Of a stretch of 64,000 nucleotides of DNA, positions 35,929 through 44,370 are shown piece after piece (the first letter of the stretch is position 1; the number at the start of each line of letters is the position of its first letter). This DNA comes from Myxococcus stipitatus. GTDB lineage: Bacteria; Myxococcota; Myxococcia; Myxococcales; Myxococcaceae. The DNA is taken from positions 6,694,001-6,758,000 of the forward strand of contig NZ_CP147913.1 of NCBI RefSeq assembly GCF_037414475.1, given 5' to 3'. Below the pieces are notes generated by a model. It was not told the origin of the DNA. It ran no database searches and was given only the letters and a program-made list of their open reading frames with translations. A program made the translations under genes and the position numbers.

Positions 35929-38232
35929 TCACGGCGCGGTGAGCGAGAGGACCTTCCCGGTGGGGATGGTGCGGTGGTCCTTGATGTTGTTCCACCGCAT
36001 GATGTCCTCGACGGTGACGCCGTAGCGCTGCGCGACGGACCAGAGCGTCTCTCCCTCGGCGAGCGCATGGACCTTGCCGCCGGGCTTCCCCGCGTTCGAC
36101 GCGACTTGCTTGGCGACCACCACGGAGCCCGTGGGCGGAGCCACCTGGGCCTGGGCCTGAGCCGGACCGTTGGGCCACACGTACACGAGTGAGCCAATCT
36201 GAAGCGTCGGGTTGCGCCGCCGCAGGTTGTTCCACTTCTTCAGGTCATCGACGCCCACGTTGAACTTCGTGGCGATGATCCACAGGCTGTCGCCGGACTG
36301 CACGCCGTAGGTGATGCGCGTGCGGCCGTTGACGATCTCCGTCTTCACGGGGCCGGCGGCCAGGGGACCCTTGGGCGTGCCCGCGGGCACTTCATCCTCG
36401 GGGCGGTGCACCACCACGCCGCTGCGCCGGGCTTGAGCGACCTTGCTCGCCAGCGCGCCACCCTGGGGGCTGGCCTTGCCCGCGGGCACCGGAATCACCA
36501 GCTCCGAGCCGAGCTTCAACGTCTTGGCGCTCTTGAGCCGGTTCATCTGGAGGATGGCCTCGGAGGCCGAGCCGTAGCGCTCCGCGATTTGCGACAGCGT
36601 GTCTCCGCGCTTCACCTTGTGGACGCGGAAGGTGAGCCGCTCGGCGGCAGGAATCTTCTGGAAGCCCTCCACGAAGCGAGGCCCCGAGCCGGTGGGCAGC
36701 CGCAGCTTGTAGGGGCGCTTGCTCGTGGCGGGTGGGGTGCACCAGCGCTTCAGCTCCGGGTTGAGGTCCTGCACGGACTGGATGGGAACGCCCGCGGCTC
36801 GGGCCACCACGTCGAGGTCCGTTGCATCCGTGAGGTCGACGACGTCGAACTCGAGGGGCTGCTCGTACTCGAACTCCTGCTCGGAGAAGCCGAAGGCGGA
36901 GGGGTTCTTGGCCACCAGCGCGGCGGCAATCAGCTTGGGGACGTAGTGCTTGGTCTCCTTGGCGAGTCCCTTCTCCTCGGACAGGGCCCAGAAGTCGCGG
37001 GTGCCGTGGCGCTCCACCATGCGCCGCACGCGGCCGGAGCCCGTGTTGTAACCGGCCCAGGCCAGGTACCAGTGGCCCAGCTCGCCGTAGAGGTCCTTGA
37101 GGTAGGTCGCCGCGGCGTGAGTGGCCTTGATGGGGTCTCGGCGCTCGTCCACCCAGAAGTCCTGCTTGAGGCCGTACTGCTTGCCCGTGCTGGAGATGAA
37201 CTGCCAGGGGCCGGCGGCGTGCGCCCAGGAGTACGCGTGCGCGGAGAACCCGCTTTCGATCATCGCCAGGTACACGGTGTCGCGCGGCAGGCCGTACGTG
37301 TCGAGGATGGGCTGCATCACCGGCAGGTAACGCGCGGAGCGGGACATCCACTTGCGGAACCAGCGGCGGCCGGGCCCCTGGAAGAACTGGATGTACTGGG
37401 CCACGAGCGGCTGCATCTCCACCGGGATGTCGTAGCGGTCTTGAATCTTGCGGACGTCGAAGTTGGCCAGGTCGGTGATGAGCGGAAGCTGCTCGGGTGT
37501 GTCGTCGTCGCGGAAGGTGGGCTCCTCGAGCGCGTCCAACATGCGCATGCGAAGCGGGTTCGCGAGGCCAAGCCTCCGCAGGGACTGCATCACTTCCGCG
37601 CTGGGCCGTGCCGCCGGGTCGAGCGTCGCGCCTTCCAGCGCGCGCAGCTCCTCGAGCTCCGCGGACTCTGACTCGACCATTTCACGCGTGGCCTCGGGCT
37701 CCTCGTCCGTGGGGTCCGCGCTGTTCGCGAAGGCGCGCTTCTCGTCGGCCTCCGTTGGGTCCGTGTTGCCCATCGGCGTGAGCTTCTCGTCATCCGCCGC
37801 GGACTTGCCCGCGCGGGTGGTCGCCGCATCGGCGGGCTGAGAAGTCGCGCTGGTTCCGGGCGCCTCGCCAGGCGGGAGCGCGGCGCCGCCCGTGCTCGTG
37901 GGCGGCTGCCCAGGAGCAGGCGGGGAGGCGACGAGGGGCTTCGTTGCTGCCTCGGCGTTCGACGGCGCCGACTCCTTCGCCGCGGAAGGAGCCGAGGTGC
38001 CTGGATTCATCGCGGGTGCGGGCGCGGCCTGCGCACCTGCCGCCGAGGGAGAAGTGTTCACCGCGCTGGTGCCCTGTGTCTCTGTCGCGGACGAGGGGGC
38101 GCTCGGGGCTCGCGTCTCAGCGGCGGCGAGCACGCGCATGCCGGGCGGAGGCGGAGGCATGGGCGGCGTGGGCGCTCCTCCCAACGAGGGAGTCGAGGCC
38201 ATGGTCAGCACGAGCAGGCAGAGAGGCAGCAT
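35929..38232 (-). CDS. LysM-containing lytic murein transglycosylase (MltD-like)
   Basis: 767 residues. A signal peptide (LPLCLLVLTMASTPSLG) is followed by a Pro/Ala-rich low-complexity stretch of about 200 residues. The family 1 SLT domain has catalytic Glu in LAMIESGFSAHAYSW near residue 323, then AAGPWQFISSTGKQYGL and YLAWAGYNTGSGRV. Three LysM domains follow near residues 536, 640 and 720 (RGDTLSQIAERYG; SGDSLWIIATKFN; EGETLWSVAQRYG). It cleaves glycan strands in the periplasm. The adjacent downstream L,D-transpeptidase forms a small cell-wall remodelling unit with it. Confidence 0.93.
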   Translation of the reverse strand: MLPLCLLVLTMASTPSLGGAPTPPMPPPPPGMRVLAAAETRAPSAPSSATETQGTSAVNTSPSAAGAQAAPAPAMNPGTSAPSAAKESAPSNAEAATKPLVASPPAPGQPPTSTGGAALPPGEAPGTSATSQPADAATTRAGKSAADDEKLTPMGNTDPTEADEKRAFANSADPTDEEPEATREMVESESAELEELRALEGATLDPAARPSAEVMQSLRRLGLANPLRMRMLDALEEPTFRDDDTPEQLPLITDLANFDVRKIQDRYDIPVEMQPLVAQYIQFFQGPGRRWFRKWMSRSARYLPVMQPILDTYGLPRDTVYLAMIESGFSAHAYSWAHAAGPWQFISSTGKQYGLKQDFWVDERRDPIKATHAAATYLKDLYGELGHWYLAWAGYNTGSGRVRRMVERHGTRDFWALSEEKGLAKETKHYVPKLIAAALVAKNPSAFGFSEQEFEYEQPLEFDVVDLTDATDLDVVARAAGVPIQSVQDLNPELKRWCTPPATSKRPYKLRLPTGSGPRFVEGFQKIPAAERLTFRVHKVKRGDTLSQIAERYGSASEAILQMNRLKSAKTLKLGSELVIPVPAGKASPQGGALASKVAQARRSGVVVHRPEDEVPAGTPKGPLAAGPVKTEIVNGRTRITYGVQSGDSLWIIATKFNVGVDDLKKWNNLRRRNPTLQIGSLVYVWPNGPAQAQAQVAPPTGSVVVAKQVASNAGKPGGKVHALAEGETLWSVAQRYGVTVEDIMRWNNIKDHRTIPTGKVLSLTAP

Positions 38233-38272
38233 GGGGTCGCAAGAAGAGTGCGCCCAGAAGCAGGCGAGGGGC

Positions 38273-38302
38273 GAAGTATTCGCGACTTTTCTTGACAGTC
38301 AA
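38273..38302 (-). promoter_or_regulatory. Possible promoter with palindromic -35 region for the transglycosylase gene
   Basis: The minus strand carries TTGACT (38297-38302) inside a perfect palindrome TTGACTGTCAA, with AATACT 16 bp or TACTTC 18 bp downstream. The -10 match is weak. Confidence 0.3.
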
Positions 38303-38374
38303 ACAACGAGTCGTGCGGTACGGCTGTACCCAGCACACTCGGTGGGAGCGGCCTTCCTGTCTCGAACGCTGTGA

Positions 38375-39970
38375 TTACGGTTTCGCGGGCTTTTGAGCAT
38401 CCGCCGGCGGACTCGAGGGCTTCGCGCTCACGGGCTGACCGTGACCCGGCCCCAGGATTCTCGGCAGATAGGTCGCGAAGTCGAAGTGCGGCGAGTTCTC
38501 GGCGTTGTGGCAGGTGACGCACAAGGCCTCACCGGGCGAAGCCACGATGTTGGCGGTGCTCGGCTCATCCACGTGCGCGGAGCCGGGGCCATGGCAGCTC
38601 TCGCAGCCCACGTCTTCACGGCCCTCGACCTTGTCGAGCCTGCACACGCCGCTCGGCTGCTCCCAACCCGTGACATGACAGCCCACGCAGTTGAGATGGT
38701 GCTGCTTGCCCAGGTCCACCAGCGTCTCCCACGCCTGGTGGTGCTTGGACTTCTCCCACGAGGGAAACGCCTCTTCGTGGCACGACCTGCACGGCTCGTT
38801 GCCGACGAACGAGGACTGTCCCTTGGCGGGAGCCGGGCAGTCCTGTCCATGCTCCTTGGCCCACGCGAGGTTCAGCTTGCCCACCTCCGCGTCGTAGCGA
38901 GCCACCAGCGCCTGCGCGTCCGGAAGCGTCGGCAGGCCAGACTCCAGCGGCACGAAGCGAACCGTGAAGCCATTGACGTCCGTGGCGGAAGCCGGAGGCG
39001 CCGACACCAAGGCCTGCTTGCGAGCCACCAGCTCATCGCGCTTGGCCTGCTTGAGCGCCTTGAGCTTCGGGTCGATGCCCGGCTGGTTGATGTCCTTGTC
39101 CATGAGGGTGGTGCGCTGCTCCAGCGCGGCCACCTCTCGCTCCAAATCCGCCTGGCCCTTCTGGAGCGTGAATCTCCCCGGCTTGGGCGCATAGCTCAGG
39201 TCCACGCGCACCAGCGAGCGGCCCTTGCTCTGCGGCGCGACGACGGGCACCGCCGCCTTCACCAGCCGGTTCTGCTCGCCGCTCATCTCCGTGGCTGAAC
39301 GCGTCGCCACCAGCACATCCACCGAGAGCCCCGGCAGCTCCGCCACCTTCTGCGCTTCCTCGATGGGCGCATCCAGCAGTCCCAGCACGAAGTCCGCGCC
39401 CTCCGCCCGGGCCCGGGCGCTGACCTCCACCATCCGCTCTCCTGTGCTCGCGGAGACGATGCCCACCTGACGCGCTCCCGCGGGGAGCAGCTTCACCGAA
39501 CCCTCGGCGACCTCGGGCAACCCCAGCCCTTGGCGGAAGGGCACGCCGCGCGTGTCATCCAGCGGCCCGGTGGCGCGCACCGCCAGCCCCATCAGCCGCA
39601 TGGCGTCCGCGAGCGCCTTGGCCTTCAGCTCCTCCTGGGGAACCTGGCCGGGCTTGAGCGTCGTCTCCCCGAACAGACTGTTGCCACCGTCCACGTACAG
39701 CACGGGGAGGCCGCCGCGACGCGCCTCGCTCACCTGGAAGGCCGCGCGACCGATGCCGCCGCGCATGTTCTCGCTGCAGCCACACGGGCCCAGATAGCCA
39801 CGGGTATCCGCGGAGACGAAGAGGGTGGCGCCGGAGCCCTGCGCCGAGGCTGGAGTCCCTGCCTCGGGCGAGGACACCTGGGGCGCCGGCTCCTTGCGCA
39901 TGCACCCCCCCAGGACCCACAGCGAACCCAACAGGGCGGCGAGCAGGGCGGGGCGCACCATCCGAATCAC
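38375..39970 (-). CDS. Tetrahaem cytochrome c lipoprotein fused to a degenerate metallophosphatase-like domain
   Basis: 531 residues from GTG 39970. A lipoprotein signal (LLGSLWVLGGCM) precedes a 5'-nucleotidase/metallophosphatase-like region opening with SADTRGYLGPCGCSENMRGG, then VLYVDGGNSLFG. A coiled segment follows. The C-terminal 150 residues hold four CXXCH haem motifs (CRSCH, CVGCH, CESCH, CVTCH) resembling cytochrome c554. Its start overlaps the stop of a response-regulator gene (GTGA at 39967-39970). A periplasmic electron-transfer or reductase role is likely; the substrate is unknown. Confidence 0.87.
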   Translation of the reverse strand: MIRMVRPALLAALLGSLWVLGGCMRKEPAPQVSSPEAGTPASAQGSGATLFVSADTRGYLGPCGCSENMRGGIGRAAFQVSEARRGGLPVLYVDGGNSLFGETTLKPGQVPQEELKAKALADAMRLMGLAVRATGPLDDTRGVPFRQGLGLPEVAEGSVKLLPAGARQVGIVSASTGERMVEVSARARAEGADFVLGLLDAPIEEAQKVAELPGLSVDVLVATRSATEMSGEQNRLVKAAVPVVAPQSKGRSLVRVDLSYAPKPGRFTLQKGQADLEREVAALEQRTTLMDKDINQPGIDPKLKALKQAKRDELVARKQALVSAPPASATDVNGFTVRFVPLESGLPTLPDAQALVARYDAEVGKLNLAWAKEHGQDCPAPAKGQSSFVGNEPCRSCHEEAFPSWEKSKHHQAWETLVDLGKQHHLNCVGCHVTGWEQPSGVCRLDKVEGREDVGCESCHGPGSAHVDEPSTANIVASPGEALCVTCHNAENSPHFDFATYLPRILGPGHGQPVSAKPSSPPADAQKPAKP

Positions 39971-40350
39971 CAGAGGATGCTCTGAACCAACTCGTCGATC
40001 TTCTCGCCCATCGCCTCCAGCCCGTTCATCTTGGACAGGAAGCCATCCGCGCCCACCTGCTCGGCCAGCTTGGACAGCTCGTCGTCGGGGAGGCTGGAGA
40101 ACAGGACGATGGGGATGTCCTGCGTGCCGTACTCGTTCTTCAACGTGCGGCAGATGTCGGTGCCCTTGGCCTCGGGCATGTGGATGTCCGTGAGGATGAG
40201 GTCGGGCCGCCAGGACTGGAGTGTCTTCTCGAACTCCATGAGCGTGGAGGTGGCGACGACCTCATAGCCGCGCGCCTCCAGCACGGCCTTCTCCATGGCG
40301 AGCGTGATTTCGCTGTCGTCAATCAGGAGGATTCTTCGCTTCTCGGACAC
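39967..40350 (-). CDS. Single-domain (CheY-like) response regulator
   Basis: 127 residues from GTG 40350, preceded by AAGGAAGG; an open frame extends further upstream but is not protein-like. Receiver hallmarks: ILLIDDSEITL (acidic pair), DLILTDIHMPEAKG (phosphorylated Asp), VLFSSLPDD (Ser in the Thr/Ser position) and a Lys in FLSKMNG. There is no output domain. Coupling to a cytochrome gene is unusual; the cognate kinase is not adjacent. Confidence 0.9.
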   Translation of the reverse strand: MSEKRRILLIDDSEITLAMEKAVLEARGYEVVATSTLMEFEKTLQSWRPDLILTDIHMPEAKGTDICRTLKNEYGTQDIPIVLFSSLPDDELSKLAEQVGADGFLSKMNGLEAMGEKIDELVQSILW

Positions 40351-40519
40351 GTCGACCTTCCTTGGCTCCGTTTCTATCCTACCCCCGTCCGGGGCACCAA
40401 CGCCTTTCCCACCTGCTGAGATGGGCCGATGCCCCGGGAATCCCTCTCCTGGCTGTCCCCCCGGGAGGCAGGCCCGACTTCTTCCAGCAAAGCGACCAAA
40501 AAGGAGTAAGGAGGGCGCC

Positions 40520-42175
40520 ATGACGCCCCGAGACCGCCACGCCTGGACGGCGCTTCTCCTGGTGGGATGCCTCCTCTGGACGCTCCCCGCCTCGGCACTC
40601 AATTCGGGACTGCCACCGCCCACCTCGCCCCTGGACCGGCTGACGCCCCATGCGACGGCGCAGGGGTTCCTGTCCGCGGCCCACCGGGGGGACTACGAGA
40701 CGGCGGCGCACTACCTCGACCTGGACTTCATCCCCAAGGCCCAGCAGGCCGAGCGCGGCGCCCAACTGGCCCGCCGGCTCAAGTTCGTGCTGGACCGGAA
40801 GCTGGCCATCGACCTGGCCTCGGTGAGCAAGGCCCCGGAGGGCGACCCGGCCGACGCGCGCTTCGACCCACTGGGCGTCATCCCCTTGGATGGCGCCAAC
40901 GTCTCCATCCGCCTCCAGCGCGTCACGCAGGACAGCTCGCTGGTGTGGGTCTTCAGCGAGTCCACGGTGCGCATGGTGGATACGCTCTTCGAGGCCTACG
41001 GCCCGCGCGTGGCGGAGTGGCTGCCGCCGTTCTTCTTCTCGGGCACCGTGTTCGGGCTGGAGCCCTGGCAGTGGCTGGGCTTGTTGGTGACGTTGCTCGC
41101 GTCGGTGGGGTTGTCGCTGCTCCTGGAGCGGGTGTCGCTGGCCATCGCCCTGCGGGTGGCGCGCTGGACGGACGCGACGCTGGATGACCAGCTGGTGGAG
41201 GCGGGGCGCGGGCCGCTGCGGCTGCCCTTCTTCGCGGCGCTGCTGGTGGTGGGCACGTCCTTCCTGCTCCTGCCCAGGCCGGTGCAGACGGTGGCCAACC
41301 GGGTGAGCTACTCGCTGCTCATCGTCTCGGTGGCGTGGTTCATCCTGCGCTTCCTTCGGGTGTTCGCCGCCTTCGTGCAGAGCCGCGTGTCGTCGGAGAC
41401 GCAGGACGCGGCGCGGGCCCGCTCGCTGCGCACCCAGTTCGCCGTGCTGCGCGCCGTCTTCGAGGCCGCCACGTACGTGGTGGCCGCCGCGCTGCTCCTC
41501 ATGCAGTTCGAGGTGGTGCGCAACGTCGGCGTGTCGCTCCTGGCCTCCGCCGGTATCGCCGGTCTCGTGATTGGTCTCGCGGCGCAGAAGTCCATCTCCA
41601 CGTTGCTCGCGGGCATCCAGCTCTCCATCACCCAGCCCATCCGCATCGGCGACCAGGTGGTGGTGGAGACCGAGTTCGGCACCGTGGAGGAAATCACGCT
41701 GACCTACGTGGTGCTGCGCGTCTGGGACCAGCGCCGCATGGTCATCCCCATCACCTACTTCCTGGACAAGCCCTTCCAGAACTGGAGCAAGGTCAGCCCC
41801 GAGCTGTTGGGCGCCGTCACCCTCCAGGTGGACTACTCCACGGACGTGGACGCGCTGCGCGCCGAGCTCAAGCGCATCCTCTCCGGTGAGGCCCAGCGCC
41901 TGTGGGATGGACGGCTCCAGTCGGTGGTGGTGCTGGAGGCCCAGGACCGGACGCTCACCATCCGGGCCCTCGTGAGCGCGGCCAACCCGGACAAGCTCTT
42001 CGACCTGCGCGCGCTCGTCCGGGAGCGCCTGGTCTCGTTCCTGCGGGCCCACCCCCAGTGGCTGCCCTTCACCCGAACCGAATCGCGCCAGGCGCCCACG
42101 CCCCCTCCGGAGCCCCGGGATTCGCAGCCCGACGCACCGCAGGATGAGCCGCCCCCGGGGCCTCGGATGACTTGA
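40520..42175 (+). CDS. MscS-family mechanosensitive ion channel
   Basis: 551 residues from ATG 40520 with a strong TAAGGAGGG site. A signal peptide (LLLVGCLLWTLPASALN) is followed by a periplasmic N-terminal domain of about 150 residues, then five membrane helices. The pore helix segment SLLASAGIAGLVIGLAAQKS and the beta-domain GIQLSITQPIRIGDQVVVE match MscS. The C-terminus is Pro-rich. It should release solutes during hypo-osmotic shock; the extra periplasmic domain suggests a MscK/YnaI-like variant. Confidence 0.92.
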   Translation: MTPRDRHAWTALLLVGCLLWTLPASALNSGLPPPTSPLDRLTPHATAQGFLSAAHRGDYETAAHYLDLDFIPKAQQAERGAQLARRLKFVLDRKLAIDLASVSKAPEGDPADARFDPLGVIPLDGANVSIRLQRVTQDSSLVWVFSESTVRMVDTLFEAYGPRVAEWLPPFFFSGTVFGLEPWQWLGLLVTLLASVGLSLLLERVSLAIALRVARWTDATLDDQLVEAGRGPLRLPFFAALLVVGTSFLLLPRPVQTVANRVSYSLLIVSVAWFILRFLRVFAAFVQSRVSSETQDAARARSLRTQFAVLRAVFEAATYVVAAALLLMQFEVVRNVGVSLLASAGIAGLVIGLAAQKSISTLLAGIQLSITQPIRIGDQVVVETEFGTVEEITLTYVVLRVWDQRRMVIPITYFLDKPFQNWSKVSPELLGAVTLQVDYSTDVDALRAELKRILSGEAQRLWDGRLQSVVVLEAQDRTLTIRALVSAANPDKLFDLRALVRERLVSFLRAHPQWLPFTRTESRQAPTPPPEPRDSQPDAPQDEPPPGPRMT

Positions 42176-42291
42176 CGGAATTTCGACAAGGGAAGTGCAC
42201 TTGTCCGTTACTCAGGTGTTTTGAATATGGGCGGTGCCGGACCGTCGATGTGTCGGAAAATCGCACCTACCTCATGTGGGGAGTCTTCGAG

Positions 42292-42858
42292 ATGAAGCGT
42301 CATTCCAGGTTGTGCGGCGCCCTTCTGTCGCTGGCCGTCGCGGCGCCGGTGTCCGCGGTTGCTCAGGAGCGGGGCCGCACGGATGGGCCCGAGGAATCCG
42401 AGTATGGGAAGGGTGGCTACTCGCGCTCGGGTGGAACGGGCGTGTCGCTCCAGCTCGACTGGGGCGCGGGTGTCAACTCCGAGAAGCCCCACCGGGATGC
42501 ACCGGAAGGCCCTCCGCTCTATGCGGGCGCCACGTTGTCGGTGTGGGGCGCGGACTGGTACTCGCTCGACGCCAGCTTCGCCTATGTCTTCGATGGGGGC
42601 CGGGTCATCGGCATGGTGGGACCCCGCTTCCGCACCTGGGGCTGGCCGCTGGTCTTCAGCGCGGGCCTGAGGGCGGGCGCCATCTACATCCCCGAGGACG
42701 AGGGCCTTCGCTTCGGCATCTCGCCCCATCTGGGCGCCGAGGTGCTGATGGGCGCGCGCGACAACATCGTGCTCGGCCTCAACTACAACCCGGACATTCC
42801 CATCGGCGGCGGCGGCGTGTCGCACCGGCTGGGTCTGGGCATCGGCTACCGCTTCTAG
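42292..42858 (+). CDS. Predicted outer-membrane beta-barrel protein
   Basis: 188 residues from ATG 42292. A signal peptide (LCGALLSLAVAAPVSAVAQ) precedes Gly/aromatic-rich alternating strands ending in LGLGIGYRF, the usual C-terminal barrel signature. No family name is recognised. It is the first of a closely spaced run that includes LpoB and COG3014-like genes. Confidence 0.65.
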   Translation: MKRHSRLCGALLSLAVAAPVSAVAQERGRTDGPEESEYGKGGYSRSGGTGVSLQLDWGAGVNSEKPHRDAPEGPPLYAGATLSVWGADWYSLDASFAYVFDGGRVIGMVGPRFRTWGWPLVFSAGLRAGAIYIPEDEGLRFGISPHLGAEVLMGARDNIVLGLNYNPDIPIGGGGVSHRLGLGIGYRF

Positions 42859-42870
42859 AGGAGGCCCGCC

Positions 42871-43701
42871 ATGATTGCCCAACTGCTCGCAGCGACGTTG
42901 GCGCTGTCCACCGCTCAGGCGCCTGTCAGTCTCTCCTCCACTGGAGGGGCTCCTCAGCTCTCCCTGCCGTTCCCCTCGGGAAACGTGCAGACGTACAACA
43001 TCATCCAGTGGGACCCCAACCAGCTGCCGCGCATCTACGAGCGCTCGGACCAGCTGCCGCTGACGGATGAGGAGCTGACCAAGCTGTCCCAGGCGGGCTT
43101 CGAGCCCGCGCAGCTCGTGAAGATGATTGAGGAGCGGAGATGCGCGTGTGACGCCAGCGCGGACGGCCTCATCAAGTTGAAGAAGGCGGGAGTGAACGCC
43201 AGCGTGCTCGCGGCGGTGTCGCGGCATGGCCTGGCGCCCAACCGCGAGCTGGAGCTGCTGGTGACGATGGACTTCACCGGCGAGAGCCGCGTCGCGCGTG
43301 AGACGTTCCTCTACTTCTTCGTCGACGACGGGGACCTCACCCGCGTCTTCACCGCCAACATCTCGGAGTTGCTCCAGCGCCGCAACCGCCACGAGACGAG
43401 CGTGGACCGCAGCGACATCCTCGTCGCGCGCACGGTGCGCCGCGTGCAGTTGGCCGGCCGGGTGCCGCTGAAGACGTACGGCAAGCACTCGGTGATGGTG
43501 GCCACCAGCGCCAGCCCCACGCTCACCCATCCCTCCCAGCTCAATGAGCAGGAGCGGGCGAAGTCGCAGACCTATACGTTCGACTATCCCCGTTCCTCGC
43601 TGATGAGCCTGTGCCGCTTGACGGCCGGGTACCGCCGCGACGCGGTGCTCGCCTACAAGTGGAACTTCGAGGGCAGCCGCTTCGAATGCGAATGGAACTA
43701 G
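42871..43701 (+). CDS. Secreted protein of unknown function in the LpoB cluster
   Basis: 276 residues from ATG 42871, which follows a strong AGAGGAGG site. A signal peptide (IAQLLAATLALSTAQA) precedes a helical region with two similar short units (LTDEELTKLSQAGFEPAQLVKMI; ADGLIKLKKAGVNASVLAAV), a pattern often seen near lipoprotein-type proteins. The C-terminal half is beta-rich. No named family is recognised. It lies 12 nt after the barrel gene and 14 nt before lpoB. Confidence 0.6.
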   Translation: MIAQLLAATLALSTAQAPVSLSSTGGAPQLSLPFPSGNVQTYNIIQWDPNQLPRIYERSDQLPLTDEELTKLSQAGFEPAQLVKMIEERRCACDASADGLIKLKKAGVNASVLAAVSRHGLAPNRELELLVTMDFTGESRVARETFLYFFVDDGDLTRVFTANISELLQRRNRHETSVDRSDILVARTVRRVQLAGRVPLKTYGKHSVMVATSASPTLTHPSQLNEQERAKSQTYTFDYPRSSLMSLCRLTAGYRRDAVLAYKWNFEGSRFECEWN

Positions 43702-43715
43702 GAGTGACCCGCACC

Positions 43716-44324
43716 ATGAAGACCCACCGCCTGATTCTCACCGCCTGCCTCGCCGCTTCGCTCGCCGCGTGCAGCGGCCCGCGTGCCTTCACGCGCGGGA
43801 CGTACGAGGACCCGAACGAAATCGAGATGCTGTCGGACCAGTTCAACGAGAACGACCTGCAGCTCATCGCCAAGAAGATGGCGGAGTCGCTGGCCGGCTC
43901 GCCGCGCTTCTCCACGCCGCGCCCGGACGGCTCGCTGCCCATCGTCCTCGTCGGCAAGCTGAAGAACAGCACCTCCGAGCACATCGACATGCGCTCGCTG
44001 GGGGACAAGATCCAGACGGCGCTGGCGCAGACGGGCCGCTTCGCCATGGTGGACCAGGCCGCGCGCCAGGACATCGCGGAGGAGTACGAGTATCAGCAGT
44101 CCGGTTACGTCGACGCGAAGTCCGCCAAGGGCCCGGGCAGTCAGGTGTCGGTGGACTTCCTGATGTCCGGAGACCTGGCCTCCATCATCCAGGAGGTCGG
44201 CCGCGACAAGCTCGTGTACTACAAGATGACGGCGAAGCTGAGCAACGTGCGCACCGGCCTCATCGAGTGGACGGACGAGAAGCAGATCCGCAAGAAGTTC
44301 GAGAAGCGCGGAGTCAGCTGGTAG
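43716..44324 (+). CDS. LpoB-like penicillin-binding-protein activator lipoprotein
   Basis: 202 residues from ATG 43716. Lipobox ASLAACSG gives Cys19. The mature part follows LpoB/COG3417: LIAKKMAESLAGSPRF, LPIVLVGKLKNSTSEHID, then SGDLASIIQEVG and YYKMTAKLSNVRTGLIEW. LpoB reaches from the outer membrane through peptidoglycan to activate PBP1B in E. coli. It is followed by a COG3014-like lipoprotein gene, a pairing common in proteobacteria. Confidence 0.87.
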   Translation: MKTHRLILTACLAASLAACSGPRAFTRGTYEDPNEIEMLSDQFNENDLQLIAKKMAESLAGSPRFSTPRPDGSLPIVLVGKLKNSTSEHIDMRSLGDKIQTALAQTGRFAMVDQAARQDIAEEYEYQQSGYVDAKSAKGPGSQVSVDFLMSGDLASIIQEVGRDKLVYYKMTAKLSNVRTGLIEWTDEKQIRKKFEKRGVSW

Positions 44325-44370
44325 TTCCCGCCGTCGGCGCCGCCGGCTCCACGCGAAGGCTCGATTGCTC

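Noticed and set aside
40379-42052. 557-codon minus-strand frame opposite the MscS channel gene
   Set aside because: No hydrophobic or domain pattern, and the channel gene on the plus strand is clear.
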